Below, in pieces: positions 41,499 to 50,193 of a stretch of 64,000 nt of DNA (position 1 is the first letter of the stretch; each line of letters begins with the position of its first letter). The stretch is from positions 1-64,000 of the forward strand of contig UQYT01000009.1 of assembly GCA_900545405.1 (NCBI GenBank), given 5' to 3'. A program made the translations under genes and the position numbers. Under the pieces are notes generated by a model. That model worked only from the letters and a program-made list of their open reading frames with translations. It was not told where the DNA came from and did not search any database. This stretch comes from an uncultured Eubacteriales bacterium. GTDB taxonomy: Bacteria; Bacillota; Clostridia; Oscillospirales; Oscillospiraceae.

Positions 41499-41526
41499 CC
41501 CCGCGGACCCGAAAGGGCCCGCGGGG
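41499..41526 (+). other. Hairpin after the MFS gene without T tract
   Basis: A GC-rich stem with one mismatch and a GAAA tetraloop (41499-41510 with 41515-41526). No T run follows, so it is unlikely to be a strong terminator; it may protect the mRNA 3' end or cut expression between the transporter and hydroxylase parts. The following 140 bp are A+T rich and include TCAGTT-N12-AACTGA. Confidence 0.5.
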
Positions 41527-41665
41527 GACTGCCGACACAGCTTTCTTTGACATCTCTTGGGGAAAGACTGTGAATAATTTTCAGTTATTTATAGCGAAAA
41601 CTGATATTTAATCCACAATTCATAAGATATAACTAATCAATCCTCGGGAAAGGCAGGGAAAAACC

Positions 41666-41830
41666 ATGGAAAACGCAAAGGAAAGCAAGACCCAGGTCGA
41701 CTACAACAAGCGCATAACAGACGACTATGAGTGCACAAAGGACTGCAGGGACTGTCCCTTTCCCGGAGCGAAGTGCTATCCAACCAAGTATGACCGCTAC
41801 AACACCGGTCTGCTAATACACAAACAGTGA
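41666..41830 (+). CDS. 54-residue cysteine-rich protein
   Basis: An open frame ATG (41666) to TGA (41828-41830) encodes 54 residues, mostly charged. Four cysteines lie close together: residues 23-38 read CTKDCRDCPFPGAKC, a Cys-x3-Cys-x2-Cys-x6-Cys pattern. A purine-rich site (GGCAGGGAA) precedes the start, and the stop lies 10 nt before the next start, with GAGGAAG between. No signal peptide or membrane helix. It could be a small metal or Fe-S carrier or assembly factor for the molybdenum hydroxylase; I know no family for it. Confidence 0.7.
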   Translation: MENAKESKTQVDYNKRITDDYECTKDCRDCPFPGAKCYPTKYDRYNTGLLIHKQ

Positions 41831-41840
41831 GGAAGTTAAT

Positions 41841-42716
41841 ATGGAATCCAAGATTTTGAACGATTTTTGCTTCCATAAGCCCAAGACCCTGGACGAGGCG
41901 CTCGTGCTCATCGACAAGTACCAGGAAAACGGGCTGCTCATGGAAGGCGGCTCCGAGGTCATCCCGAACATGAAGTCCCTGGTAGTGACGCCGGACCACA
42001 TCATCTCTCTCAAGCACATCCCCGAGTTCTTCTATCTGCGCTACACGCCGGGCGAGGGCCTGCACATCGGGCCCAGCACTACGCTGACCAAGATAGAGTA
42101 CGACCCCGACGTCCAGAGGGTCTATCCCTCGCTATATCAGGGCATACACGGCATGTCGAACACGGCCATACACAACATCAGCACCGTGACGGGCAACATC
42201 TGCTACGCGGTGCCCTCCGCGGACACGGCGGCCCCGCTGCTGACGCTGGAGGCAGTGCTCTCCGTCAAGTCCGTGGACGGCGAGCGCAAGGTGCCCATCG
42301 GCGAGCTCTTCGCCGGCGTGCGCCGCACCACGCTCAAGAAGAACGAGATAGTCACCGACATCTTCGTCCCGGAGCCGGACCCGAAGGCGGTCATGGCCTA
42401 TTACAAGAACCCCTGCCGCAAGGCGCTGGACCTCGCGATAGCGGGCGTCGCCACCTACGTTGTCATGGACGGGGACGTCTGCCGCGACGCACGCATAGCG
42501 ATGAGCGCCGTGGCCGTGGTGCCCAAGCGCGCCTTTGAGGCCGAGGCCATGCTCAAGGGCCAGGTGCTCACCGATGAGCTAATAAACGCCGCCGCCGAGC
42601 ACGCCGCGCTGCACGAGTGCTCGCCCATCAGCGACATCCGTGCCTCCGCCGACTACCGCAGGGAGCTCGTGCGTCTCTCCGTGCGCGACGGGGTCATGCT
42701 CGCACTAAAGAAGTAA
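41841..42716 (+). CDS. Molybdenum hydroxylase FAD-binding subunit
   Basis: A 291-residue CoxM/XdhB-type subunit carrying FAD. Motifs: LLMEGGSEVIPNM (first FAD loop, slightly altered from AGGT) and NTAIHNISTVTGNICYAVPSADTAAPLL (second). The C-terminal CO-dehydrogenase flavoprotein domain is complete. It passes electrons between the 2Fe-2S subunit and an outside acceptor. First of three adjacent hydroxylase genes in the FAD, FeS, Mo order. Confidence 0.92.
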   Translation: MESKILNDFCFHKPKTLDEALVLIDKYQENGLLMEGGSEVIPNMKSLVVTPDHIISLKHIPEFFYLRYTPGEGLHIGPSTTLTKIEYDPDVQRVYPSLYQGIHGMSNTAIHNISTVTGNICYAVPSADTAAPLLTLEAVLSVKSVDGERKVPIGELFAGVRRTTLKKNEIVTDIFVPEPDPKAVMAYYKNPCRKALDLAIAGVATYVVMDGDVCRDARIAMSAVAVVPKRAFEAEAMLKGQVLTDELINAAAEHAALHECSPISDIRASADYRRELVRLSVRDGVMLALKK

Positions 42717-42728
42717 GGAGAACAAGCC

Positions 42729-43301
42729 ATGACTGAGATCGTAACACTGCATGTAAACGGCACGGACTACACCCTGGCCCTGGACACCAGGACCACGCTG
42801 CTGGACGCGCTGCGCGACCATCTGGGCCTCAAGGGCGTCAAGAAGGGCTGCGACGAGGGCGAGTGCGGTGCCTGCACCGTGCTCATGGACGGCAACGCCG
42901 TCGTCTCCTGCACCTACCTCGCCGTGGACGCCGAGGGCCACGACATAATCACCATCGAGGGCCTCGCCAAGGACGGCGTGCTGCACCCGATGCAGAGGGC
43001 CTTTGTGGAGTGCTTTGCCGTACAGTGCGGCTTCTGCACGCCGGGCATGATCCTGGCCGCGGTGGCGCTGCTCAACCACAACCCGGACCCCACCGAGGAC
43101 GAGATACGCGACGTGCTGCGCGGCAACATCTGCCGCTGCACCGGCTACACAAAGATAATCGACGCCATCATGCAGGCGAAGAAGATGATAAACGGCGGCA
43201 AGACCGGCGTCAGGGAGCACAAGGAGGCAAACGACCCCTATGCCCCCGTGGACGTGGCCGCCTGCGGCGGCAGCGCCGAGAACAGCAAGGAGGCAAAGTG
43301 A
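42729..43301 (+). CDS. Molybdenum hydroxylase 2Fe-2S subunit
   Basis: A 190-residue CoxS/XdhC-type subunit. Cluster 1 uses GCDEGECGACTVLMDGNAVVSC and cluster 2 uses CGFCTPGM with NICRCTGY. Compared with the usual 155-165 residues it has a charged C-terminal extension after MINGG with one further Cys. It follows the FAD subunit by 12 nt and nearly touches the large subunit gene. Confidence 0.94.
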   Translation: MTEIVTLHVNGTDYTLALDTRTTLLDALRDHLGLKGVKKGCDEGECGACTVLMDGNAVVSCTYLAVDAEGHDIITIEGLAKDGVLHPMQRAFVECFAVQCGFCTPGMILAAVALLNHNPDPTEDEIRDVLRGNICRCTGYTKIIDAIMQAKKMINGGKTGVREHKEANDPYAPVDVAACGGSAENSKEAK

Positions 43302-43302
43302 C

Positions 43303-45723
43303 ATGGCTGAAGAGTTTTACTCCATCGGGAAGGGCGAGATCCGCCAGGACGCCCTGCTCAAGGTGACCGGACAGGCGGAATACACCACCGACATCCACCC
43401 GCGCGGCATGGTGTACGGCAAGATCCTGGGCAGCCCCATCCCCCACGGCATCATCAAGAGCATAGACACTTCCGAGGCCGAAAAGCTGCCCGGCGTCGTC
43501 TGCGTGGTCACGGGCGAGGACGGCCCCGACCACCCCACCATCGGCGGCTATCTCACCGACCGCTACATCATGAACCGCGTGGGCCAGAAGGTCCGCTACG
43601 TCGGCGATTTCGCCGCCGCCGTCGCCGCCACTGACGAGCAGATCGCCGAGGCCGCCTGCAAGCTCATAAAGGTCGAGTACGAGCCGCTGCCCTACGTCCT
43701 GGACGTGGAGGAGGCCTTCCGCGAGGACTGCCACGCCGTCGTGCACGAGGACGTGCAGTCCTACAAGCGCCTCGACCTGCACGGAGTGGCCCACTGCATG
43801 GACAAGAAGCACCCCAACCAGGCCATCCGCCGCAAAGTCCGCCACAGCGAGAGCTTCGACCTCGACCCCGACAGCTTCGAGACCCCGGAGGCCTACGACG
43901 AGGCTTTTGAAAAGAAGTTCAACGAGGAGTTCGACAAGGCCTATCTCAAGCTGCCCACCCAGCGCTATGAGTTCCCGCGCGTGAGCCACTGCTTCATGGA
44001 GCCCCACGTCAGCGTGGTCGTCCCGCTGGTGGACGGCGGCATCGAGCTCTGGTCCAGCGAGCAGGGCGGCCGCCTCATCAAGAACAGCATGTCCTCCGCC
44101 TTCGGCCTCAAGCCCTCGGACTTCCACGTCCACGTCCCCTTCATGGGCGGCGGCTTCGGCGGCAAGGACGACAGCCCCTGCACCGGCCCGGCCATCATGC
44201 TGGCCCTCAAGTGCAAGCGCCCCGTCAAGATAGTCCAGACCCGCGAGGAGGTCTTCTCCAACGGCCAGCCCCGCCCCTCCGCCGTCATCTATGTCACCGA
44301 CGGCTACAACAAGGACGGCACCCTCGCCGCCCGCCGCGTCAAGGCCTTTGTGAACTGCGGCGCCTACACCACCTCCGCGCTGGTCATGCTCGACCACAGC
44401 GTCTACGGCCTCTCCGGCAACTACCGCAACCCGAACCTCCTCGTCGACGCCTACGGCATCTACACCAACACCCAGTTCAACGGCCCCTACCGCGCCCTGG
44501 GCTGCGAGCTCTTTGTCTACGCCGTCGAGCGCAACCTCGACATGGCCGCCGAGCGGCTGGGCATCGACAAGTATGAGATCCGCCGCCGCAACGTGCTGCA
44601 CCTCGGCGACGTCGACGGCCACGGCCAGGTCGTTACCAGCAACGGCAGCGCCGAGGCGCTCGAGGCCGCGGCCAAGTACATCAAGTTCAACGAGCCCGTG
44701 CGCCCGGCCGAGGGCCCCTGGCGCTACGGCAAGGGCCTGGCGCTCGGCAACAAGTTCACCGCCTACGGCCACACCGGCACCGAGGCCAACGTCATAATCC
44801 AGCACGACGACACCATCGAGGTCCACGTCTCCCATGTCGAGATGGGCCAGGGCTCCATGACCGTGGACTGCCAGCACGTCGCGGAGTTTTTCAAGGTGCC
44901 GATGAGCAGCATCCGCATCCGCAACGAGAACAGCGACTTCATGCCCTATGACGAGGGCACCTACTGCTCCCGCGGCACCTATATAAACGGCAACGCCATC
45001 ATCCTGGCCTGCAAGGACGCCAAGCGCCAGATCCTCGAGCGCGCGTCCACCCGCATGGGTGTGGACAAGGACGGCCTCGAGACCGAGGGCTACAAGATCT
45101 ACGAGAAGGCGAACCCGGAGCACTTCATCTATTTCCACGACCTCTACGAGGGCGGCGGCTGGGCCCCGGAGGGCAAGCTGGTCGGCAAGGGCGTGTTCAT
45201 GCCCGAGCAGGCTCTCAACAACCCGCGCAACGCCCAGGGCAACCCCGTGCTGTTCTACTCCATCGGCGGCTGGGGCATGGAGGTCGGCGTGAACATCGAG
45301 ACCGGCGAGGTCAAGCTGATGCAGGCCGGCGGCTTCTACGACGCGGGCCGAGTCATCAACCGCAAGACCTGCGAGGGCCAGATCGAGGGCGCGCTCTCCA
45401 TGGGCCTGGGCCAGGCCGTGTTCGAGGAGATCATGATAAACGACAAGGGCAAGGTCATAAACGGCAACTACCGCGACTACAAGGTCCCCACCTTCATGGA
45501 CAACCCGAACAACGAGCACGTCAAGGTCGACTTCGTCGGCGAGCCCTTCGCCACCGGCCCCAACGGTGCCAAGGGCATAGGCGAGGTCGCCATGATCCCC
45601 GTCATGGCCGCCGTGGCCAACGCGATAAACGCCGCCGCCGGCGCCGAGATCCACAACATCCCCATGACGCGCGAGCGCGTGCTCCAGGCATTGCGCGACA
45701 AGGAAGCGGCCGACAAAAAGTGA
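43303..45723 (+). CDS. Molybdenum hydroxylase large (molybdopterin) subunit
   Basis: An 806-residue xanthine dehydrogenase/CoxL-type catalytic subunit. Visible cofactor-binding elements are GGGFGGKDD, PYRALGCELF, GQGSMTV and GAKGIGEVA, the last with the active-site Glu. It hydroxylates a carbon next to nitrogen or an aldehyde, taking oxygen from water. The substrate is not fixed by sequence, so a purine role should not be assumed; a ring imino acid product is possible given the neighbours. I start at 43303, after AAGGAGG; the frame opens earlier inside the FeS gene. Confidence 0.93.
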   Translation: MAEEFYSIGKGEIRQDALLKVTGQAEYTTDIHPRGMVYGKILGSPIPHGIIKSIDTSEAEKLPGVVCVVTGEDGPDHPTIGGYLTDRYIMNRVGQKVRYVGDFAAAVAATDEQIAEAACKLIKVEYEPLPYVLDVEEAFREDCHAVVHEDVQSYKRLDLHGVAHCMDKKHPNQAIRRKVRHSESFDLDPDSFETPEAYDEAFEKKFNEEFDKAYLKLPTQRYEFPRVSHCFMEPHVSVVVPLVDGGIELWSSEQGGRLIKNSMSSAFGLKPSDFHVHVPFMGGGFGGKDDSPCTGPAIMLALKCKRPVKIVQTREEVFSNGQPRPSAVIYVTDGYNKDGTLAARRVKAFVNCGAYTTSALVMLDHSVYGLSGNYRNPNLLVDAYGIYTNTQFNGPYRALGCELFVYAVERNLDMAAERLGIDKYEIRRRNVLHLGDVDGHGQVVTSNGSAEALEAAAKYIKFNEPVRPAEGPWRYGKGLALGNKFTAYGHTGTEANVIIQHDDTIEVHVSHVEMGQGSMTVDCQHVAEFFKVPMSSIRIRNENSDFMPYDEGTYCSRGTYINGNAIILACKDAKRQILERASTRMGVDKDGLETEGYKIYEKANPEHFIYFHDLYEGGGWAPEGKLVGKGVFMPEQALNNPRNAQGNPVLFYSIGGWGMEVGVNIETGEVKLMQAGGFYDAGRVINRKTCEGQIEGALSMGLGQAVFEEIMINDKGKVINGNYRDYKVPTFMDNPNNEHVKVDFVGEPFATGPNGAKGIGEVAMIPVMAAVANAINAAAGAEIHNIPMTRERVLQALRDKEAADKK

Positions 45724-45756
45724 GGCCGGAATCCAATTTTGATGAGGAGAATAGGA

Positions 45757-46929
45757 ATGGAAAACAGATCTGATTTTCTCGTCCTCGGCGGCGGCATGAT
45801 AGGCTCCTCTGCCGCCTATTACCTGAGCCGCGCGGGCGCGTCCGTCACCGTGCTCGAGCGCGGCGACACGGCCTTCGGCACCGCCGGGGCCTCCGGCGGT
45901 CTGGTGAACTGGATAACCTGCGCCGAGTCCCAGATGGACCTCTTCATGCGCAGCCAGGCGCTGCTCGAGCACCTGCCCGAGGAGCTGGACGCCGACTTCG
46001 AGCTCAACTACAACAGCTACAACATGCAGATAATCTCCAACGAGATAGAGTGGGAGGCCTCGGCCCAGCTGGTGAAGGACTTCAAGCTCCCCGGCTTTGA
46101 GGCCCACCTCATCGACAGCCGCGAATCCCACGAGCTGGAGCCCTCCGTCACGGACGACATGCTCGGCTCCATCTACGTCCCGCGCGTGCACTATCTCAAC
46201 CCCATAAAGTTCGCCCTGGCCTTCCGCAACGCGGCGACCCGCCTCGGCGCGCGCTTTGTGAACGCCTCGCCCGTCACGGGCCTCATCTTCGACGGCAGCC
46301 GCGTCACCGGCGCCCGTACGGAGAAGGCCGACTTCTACGCCGGCACGGTAATAAACTGCACCGGCGTCTGGTCCGAGACCGTGTGCAAAATGGCCGGGGT
46401 AAAGGGCCCTATCCACCCGATAAGGGGCGAGTTCGCCATCACGGAGCCCACAAAGCACTTCTGCAACACCACGATAAGCAGCGCCCAGTACCAGACCATA
46501 GTCCAGCACCCCGAGCTCTTCCCGGCCAGCGCGATAAAGTACAACCTCGGCTTCTCGGTCGAGCAGACCAGCACCGGCTCGTGCATAATCCACGGCACGC
46601 GCGAGATGGACTCCGGCCTTGACAACAGCGTCATCCCCGAGGTCATAGAGCTGCTGGTGCAGACGGCCTGCAAGTTCATCCCGCGCCTCGGCAAGCTCAA
46701 GATAATGCGCACCTACGCGGGCGTCCGCCCGGGCACGCCCGACGGCGACCCGTACATCGGCCTTGTGGAGTCCGTGCCGGGCTTCTGCCAGTGCACGGGC
46801 CACGGCGGCGAGGGCATAGCCCTTGCCCCGGCCACCGGCGAGGCGGTGGCGGAGCTGCTCACCCGCGGATGCACGGAGCACTGCGACATCAGCAGATTCT
46901 CCCCCATGCGCCTCTACGCCGAAAACTGA
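45757..46929 (+). CDS. DadA-like FAD-dependent amino acid dehydrogenase
   Basis: A 390-residue flavoprotein of the D-amino-acid/glycine/sarcosine oxidase class. The FAD motif is LVLGGGMIGSSAAYYLSRAGASVTVLE and the C-terminal FAD segment is VRPGTPDGDPYIGL followed by GHGGEGIALAPATG. Start at 45757, 8 nt after GAGGAG. With the following four genes it matches the catalytic (beta) subunit of multi-subunit proline or D-hydroxyproline dehydrogenases. Oxidation to the pyrroline is the expected reaction. Confidence 0.9.
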   Translation: MENRSDFLVLGGGMIGSSAAYYLSRAGASVTVLERGDTAFGTAGASGGLVNWITCAESQMDLFMRSQALLEHLPEELDADFELNYNSYNMQIISNEIEWEASAQLVKDFKLPGFEAHLIDSRESHELEPSVTDDMLGSIYVPRVHYLNPIKFALAFRNAATRLGARFVNASPVTGLIFDGSRVTGARTEKADFYAGTVINCTGVWSETVCKMAGVKGPIHPIRGEFAITEPTKHFCNTTISSAQYQTIVQHPELFPASAIKYNLGFSVEQTSTGSCIIHGTREMDSGLDNSVIPEVIELLVQTACKFIPRLGKLKIMRTYAGVRPGTPDGDPYIGLVESVPGFCQCTGHGGEGIALAPATGEAVAELLTRGCTEHCDISRFSPMRLYAEN

Positions 46930-46947
46930 GAAAGGAAGGGCGAGAAC

Positions 46948-47259
46948 ATGAGCGATTCCATGCGAGTTACCGAGCATCCTATCCTCGGAACGGACGCCGG
47001 CAGCAAGACAGTTACGATTTATTACGAGGACCGGCCCATAGCCGCCCGCGCCGGCGAGCCCATCGCCGCCGCCCTGGCGAGCGCCGGTATCCGGGTGCAC
47101 CGCACGACGGAAAAGACCCATGAGCCGCGCGGCGTCTACTGCGCCATGGGCCGCTGCACCGACTGCATGATGATAGTTGACGGCGAGCCCAATGTTCGCA
47201 CCTGCATAACTCCCGTGAGGGACGGCATGCGCGTCCAGGTGCAGCACGGCCTGCAATAA
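46948..47259 (+). CDS. 2Fe-2S protein, HcnA/OoxA type
   Basis: A 103-residue ferredoxin-like protein with the plant-type cluster motif YCAMGRCTDC and a distant Cys in VRTC. Family members are small subunits of HcnABC, octopine oxidase and D-hydroxyproline dehydrogenase. It begins 18 nt after the DadA-like gene and passes electrons between the two flavin subunits. Confidence 0.92.
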   Translation: MSDSMRVTEHPILGTDAGSKTVTIYYEDRPIAARAGEPIAAALASAGIRVHRTTEKTHEPRGVYCAMGRCTDCMMIVDGEPNVRTCITPVRDGMRVQVQHGLQ

Positions 47260-47272
47260 GGGGGAACGTCAG

Positions 47273-48382
47273 ATGAAGACCATCGAAAGAGAGATCGTAG
47301 TTATAGGCGCCGGGCCCGCCGGGCTCTGCGCCGCCATCGAGGCGGCCCGGGCCGGAGCCCAGGTCATGCTCGTGGACGAGAATTCCCGCCTGGGCGGCCA
47401 GCTCTTCAAGCAGATACACAAGTTCTTCGGCTCGGCCGAGCACATGGCCGGCACCCGCGGCTATGAGATAGCCGGTTCCCTGGCACGCCAGGCGGCTGAC
47501 GCGGGCGTGGAGTTCTGGCCCGACACCGTCGCCTACGGCATCTTCAAGGAGGGCGTAGGCCTGGTCCGCGGCGAGCAGGGCTATATCGTCAAGGCCGGCA
47601 AGACGATAGTCGCCGCCGGCGGCAGCGAGGACCCCGTGGCCTTCCCGGGCAGCACCCTGCCCGGCGTGATGACCGCCGGGGCGGCCCAGACCCTGGTGAA
47701 CGTCCACCGCGTCCTGCCCGGCAGGCGCATAGTGATACTCGGCAGCGGCAACGTGGGCCTCATCCTGGCCTACCAGCTGCTCCAGGCGGGCGCCGACGTC
47801 GCCGCCGTAATAGAGCGCGCGGAGCGCATCGGCGGCTACGGCGTGCACGCGGCCAAGATCCGCCGCGCGGGCGTGCCCATCCTGACGGGCAGCACCGTCG
47901 TGGCCGCGGAGGGCACTGAGAGCCTCGAGCGGCTGCATGTCGCCTCCGTCGCCGCCGACGGCAGCGTCGTCCCCGGCAGCGAGCAGACCATAGAGGCGGA
48001 CACTCTCTGCCTCGCGGTGGGCATGTCCCCGCTCACGGAGCTGCTCTGGCAGGCGGGCGCGGACTTTGACTACATCGCGGAGCTCGGCGGCTTTGTGCCG
48101 TTGCACGACAGCCGCATGGAGAGCACCGTCCCCGGCCTCTACGTCGCCGGCGACGTCACCGGCGTTGAGGAGGCGCCCATCGCGATGGAGGAGGGCCGCC
48201 TGGCCGGTATCTCCGCCGCCGAGGCCTGCGGCCGCCTTGAGAGTGCCGCCGCAGAGAACCTCAGGGCCCACGCGATCGAGCGCATCTCGCAGCTCGAGAG
48301 CGGCACCGGCGAGAGCCGCAAGCGGGCCCGGCACAAGCAGCTCAACGACATGCAGCGCTCTTGCTGCGGAAAGGAGTGCTGA
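47273..48382 (+). CDS. FAD/NAD-binding oxidoreductase, HcnB/OoxA type
   Basis: A 369-residue pyridine-nucleotide-disulphide-type flavoprotein. First dinucleotide motif VVIGAGPAGLCAAIEAARAGA, second RIVILGSGNVGLILAYQLL near residue 155, and the C-terminal GLYVAGDVTGVEEAPIAMEEG. Homologues often carry a C-terminal BFD-like 2Fe-2S domain; here that part is a separate gene (48901-49164). It is the alpha-like partner of the DadA-like subunit. Confidence 0.92.
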   Translation: MKTIEREIVVIGAGPAGLCAAIEAARAGAQVMLVDENSRLGGQLFKQIHKFFGSAEHMAGTRGYEIAGSLARQAADAGVEFWPDTVAYGIFKEGVGLVRGEQGYIVKAGKTIVAAGGSEDPVAFPGSTLPGVMTAGAAQTLVNVHRVLPGRRIVILGSGNVGLILAYQLLQAGADVAAVIERAERIGGYGVHAAKIRRAGVPILTGSTVVAAEGTESLERLHVASVAADGSVVPGSEQTIEADTLCLAVGMSPLTELLWQAGADFDYIAELGGFVPLHDSRMESTVPGLYVAGDVTGVEEAPIAMEEGRLAGISAAEACGRLESAAAENLRAHAIERISQLESGTGESRKRARHKQLNDMQRSCCGKEC

Positions 48383-48385
48383 AAG

Positions 48386-48898
48386 ATGAAAGAAGGCATA
48401 GCCTATACCGGCATCCCCAGCGCCGAGGAGCTGGGCTCCTGCGCCGGCATCCCCACGCGGGAGCGCATGGCAAAGGGCCCCGTGGCGGTCATAGAGTGCA
48501 TCCAGTGCATCCCCTGCAACCCCTGCGAGATGGCCTGCCCCACGGGCGCCATCAGCCTCGGCGGGGCGATATCCAACGCGCCGAAGCTCGACGGCGACAA
48601 GTGCATCGGCTGCGGCAAGTGCGTCGCGCGCTGCCCAGGCCAGGCCATAACCGTGCTGAACATGGCGTACAGCGCCGACAAGGCCACGCTGGACTTCCCC
48701 TACGAGTTCCTGCCCCTGCCCGCGGAGGGCGATACCGTCCGGGCCGTGAACAGAGCGGGCGCGCCGGTCTGCGAGGCCGCCGTGCTCTCCGTGCGCAAGC
48801 CGAAGGAGAACGACGGCACCTGCGTCATCCGCATCGCCTTCCCCGCCGAATACGCGGGCGAGGTGAAGTCCATAGAGCGCCTTGAAAGGGAGGTGTGA
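48386..48898 (+). CDS. 4Fe-4S dicluster electron-transfer subunit
   Basis: A 170-residue protein with two 4Fe-4S motifs, CIQCIPCNPCEMACP and CIGCGKCVARCP, then a small beta-rich C-terminal domain. It starts 3 nt past the HcnB-like gene. Aerobic HcnABC-type enzymes lack such a subunit; some archaeal proline dehydrogenase complexes have one. It suggests that electrons leave toward ferredoxin or another low-potential carrier. Confidence 0.92.
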   Translation: MKEGIAYTGIPSAEELGSCAGIPTRERMAKGPVAVIECIQCIPCNPCEMACPTGAISLGGAISNAPKLDGDKCIGCGKCVARCPGQAITVLNMAYSADKATLDFPYEFLPLPAEGDTVRAVNRAGAPVCEAAVLSVRKPKENDGTCVIRIAFPAEYAGEVKSIERLEREV

Positions 48899-48900
48899 GC

Positions 48901-49164
48901 ATGGATAAGAACACCGTCATCTGCCGCTGCCAGGAGATAACCTACGGCGAGGTCCTCGAGGCCATACGCGAGGGCGCCGTGACCGTGGCCGGCGTGAAAA
49001 AGCGCGTCGGTTCGGGCATGGGCCTCTGCCAGGGCAAGTACTGCGAAAAGCTGGTGGCCCATATCATCTCCGAGGAGACGGGCCTGCCCCTCGACAAGAT
49101 CCTGCCGGACACCAAGAGAGCCCCAACCAGGCCCATCGAGGCCAAGGTCTATCTGAACGGCTGA
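48901..49164 (+). CDS. BFD-like 2Fe-2S protein
   Basis: An 87-residue protein with the BFD pattern: ICRCQEITYGEVLEAI at the start and GLCQGKYC about 30 residues later (Cys-x-Cys ... Cys-x4-Cys), binding one 2Fe-2S cluster. In related enzymes this domain is fused to the HcnB-like subunit. I take the ATG at 48901 rather than the GTG at 48895, which overlaps the preceding stop; GGGAGG lies upstream. Last gene of the dehydrogenase set. Confidence 0.92.
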   Translation: MDKNTVICRCQEITYGEVLEAIREGAVTVAGVKKRVGSGMGLCQGKYCEKLVAHIISEETGLPLDKILPDTKRAPTRPIEAKVYLNG

Positions 49165-49177
49165 CCCACCCAAAGCA

Positions 49178-49216
49178 AATAGCGGCCGTTTGCCCAAGAC
49201 GGCCGCTATTCTTCTT
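49178..49216 (+). terminator. Terminator of the hydroxylase/dehydrogenase operon
   Basis: A perfect 12-bp stem (49178-49189 with 49199-49210) followed by CTTCTT. The T tract is imperfect, so some read-through into the LysR gene is possible. Confidence 0.75.
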
Positions 49217-49266
49217 GAAATATGATTAATGCTGAGATATAATCACTATAATATAAGGAAATCAAT

Positions 49267-50193
49267 ATGAAAAAGAAGCATTGGGACAGTAGTATGAGAC
49301 TAGACAGGATAGAGACTTTCTGCGCCGTGGCCCGGAACATGAGCTTTTCCAAGGCCGCCGAGGAATTCCACGTCGCGCAGTCAGCAATAAGCCAGCAGAT
49401 AAAGTCACTGGAGGACGAACTGGGCTTTCCGCTCTTCGTCCGCAGCACCCGGCGGGTGTCCTTCACGGATGCCGGCCAGAGCTTCTACGTCGATTGCGTG
49501 CGCCTGCTCGCGGGCTTTGACGAGGCCGTGAGCCGCGCAACCTCCACCCTCGCGGGGAAGAAGAGCCACCTCACCATAGGCATAGAAGGCATCATGCAGC
49601 TCAAGACCAAGGCCGAAGTCCTCAGGCGTTTCGCCAGGCTCTGTCCCGATGTGACGATACAGCCGGTCCAGATAGACAGGGACAAGAAATACGAGGACCT
49701 GCTCACGGGCAAATTCGACCTCGCCTTCGACATCCCGCAGTATTACACCCTCAACCAGCGCATAAAAAAGTGCGGGGTCATCAAAAACGAGCACTGCCTC
49801 ATGGTCTGCAAGGACCACCCCCTCGCCGGGCGGGAGAGCGTCAGCAAGCAGGAGCTGGCCGAGTACGTCACCTTCTGGGGCGGTATCCCGCAGGTCGAGG
49901 ACTACGTCATAAAGAAATACATGGACTATTTCCGCGTCTCGGGCATAGAGCCGCAGAACGTCATCTGCGTGCCGGAGCAGGACGTCGCCACCTTCATGGT
50001 GTCCATAAACCTCGGCGGCAACATCGTCCCCTGCTCGGAGCGGGAGTCCTGGAACCCGGAGCTCTATTCCTTCGTGAGCCTGGCAGAGCCCCTGGTGCTG
50101 GAGTCCGCGTGGCTCTATTCGTCCGACAACGCCAACCCCGCGCTGGCCCGGTTCGTGGAGATGGCGGACGGTCAAGGAGAGGAACTCAAATGA
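49267..50193 (+). CDS. LysR family transcriptional regulator
   Basis: A 308-residue regulator. Winged helix at residues about 10-70 (RIETFCAVARNMSFSKAAEEFHVAQSAISQQIKSLEDELG in overall pattern) and a periplasmic-binding-like effector domain. The start is ATG 49267 with AAGGA upstream; ATG 49294 is an alternative. It sits right after the catabolic operon and reads in the same direction, so it is the likely effector-sensing regulator of the island. Its last codons overlap the next gene (ATGA). Confidence 0.92.
   Translation: MKKKHWDSSMRLDRIETFCAVARNMSFSKAAEEFHVAQSAISQQIKSLEDELGFPLFVRSTRRVSFTDAGQSFYVDCVRLLAGFDEAVSRATSTLAGKKSHLTIGIEGIMQLKTKAEVLRRFARLCPDVTIQPVQIDRDKKYEDLLTGKFDLAFDIPQYYTLNQRIKKCGVIKNEHCLMVCKDHPLAGRESVSKQELAEYVTFWGGIPQVEDYVIKKYMDYFRVSGIEPQNVICVPEQDVATFMVSINLGGNIVPCSERESWNPELYSFVSLAEPLVLESAWLYSSDNANPALARFVEMADGQGEELK

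Noticed and set aside
41841..45723. Xanthine dehydrogenase as the definite function
   Set aside because: No purine genes are adjacent and family membership does not fix the substrate, so I kept the general name.
41841..45723. Selenium-dependent molybdenum hydroxylase
   Set aside because: No selenium-specific maturation genes (YqeB or YqeC type) or selenocysteine signals were seen in the window.
43210..47256. A 1348-codon open frame antisense to the molybdenum hydroxylase and dehydrogenase genes
   Set aside because: Long antisense frames are a by-product of GC-rich codon use; the sense strand encodes clear enzyme families and the antisense protein is low-complexity Ala/Gly/His/Val.
45757..49164. 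Hydrogen cyanide synthase HcnABC
   Set aside because: The subunits are homologous, but added 4Fe-4S and BFD genes, the racemase and the transporters fit imino acid oxidation better. HcnABC similarity alone does not show cyanide production.
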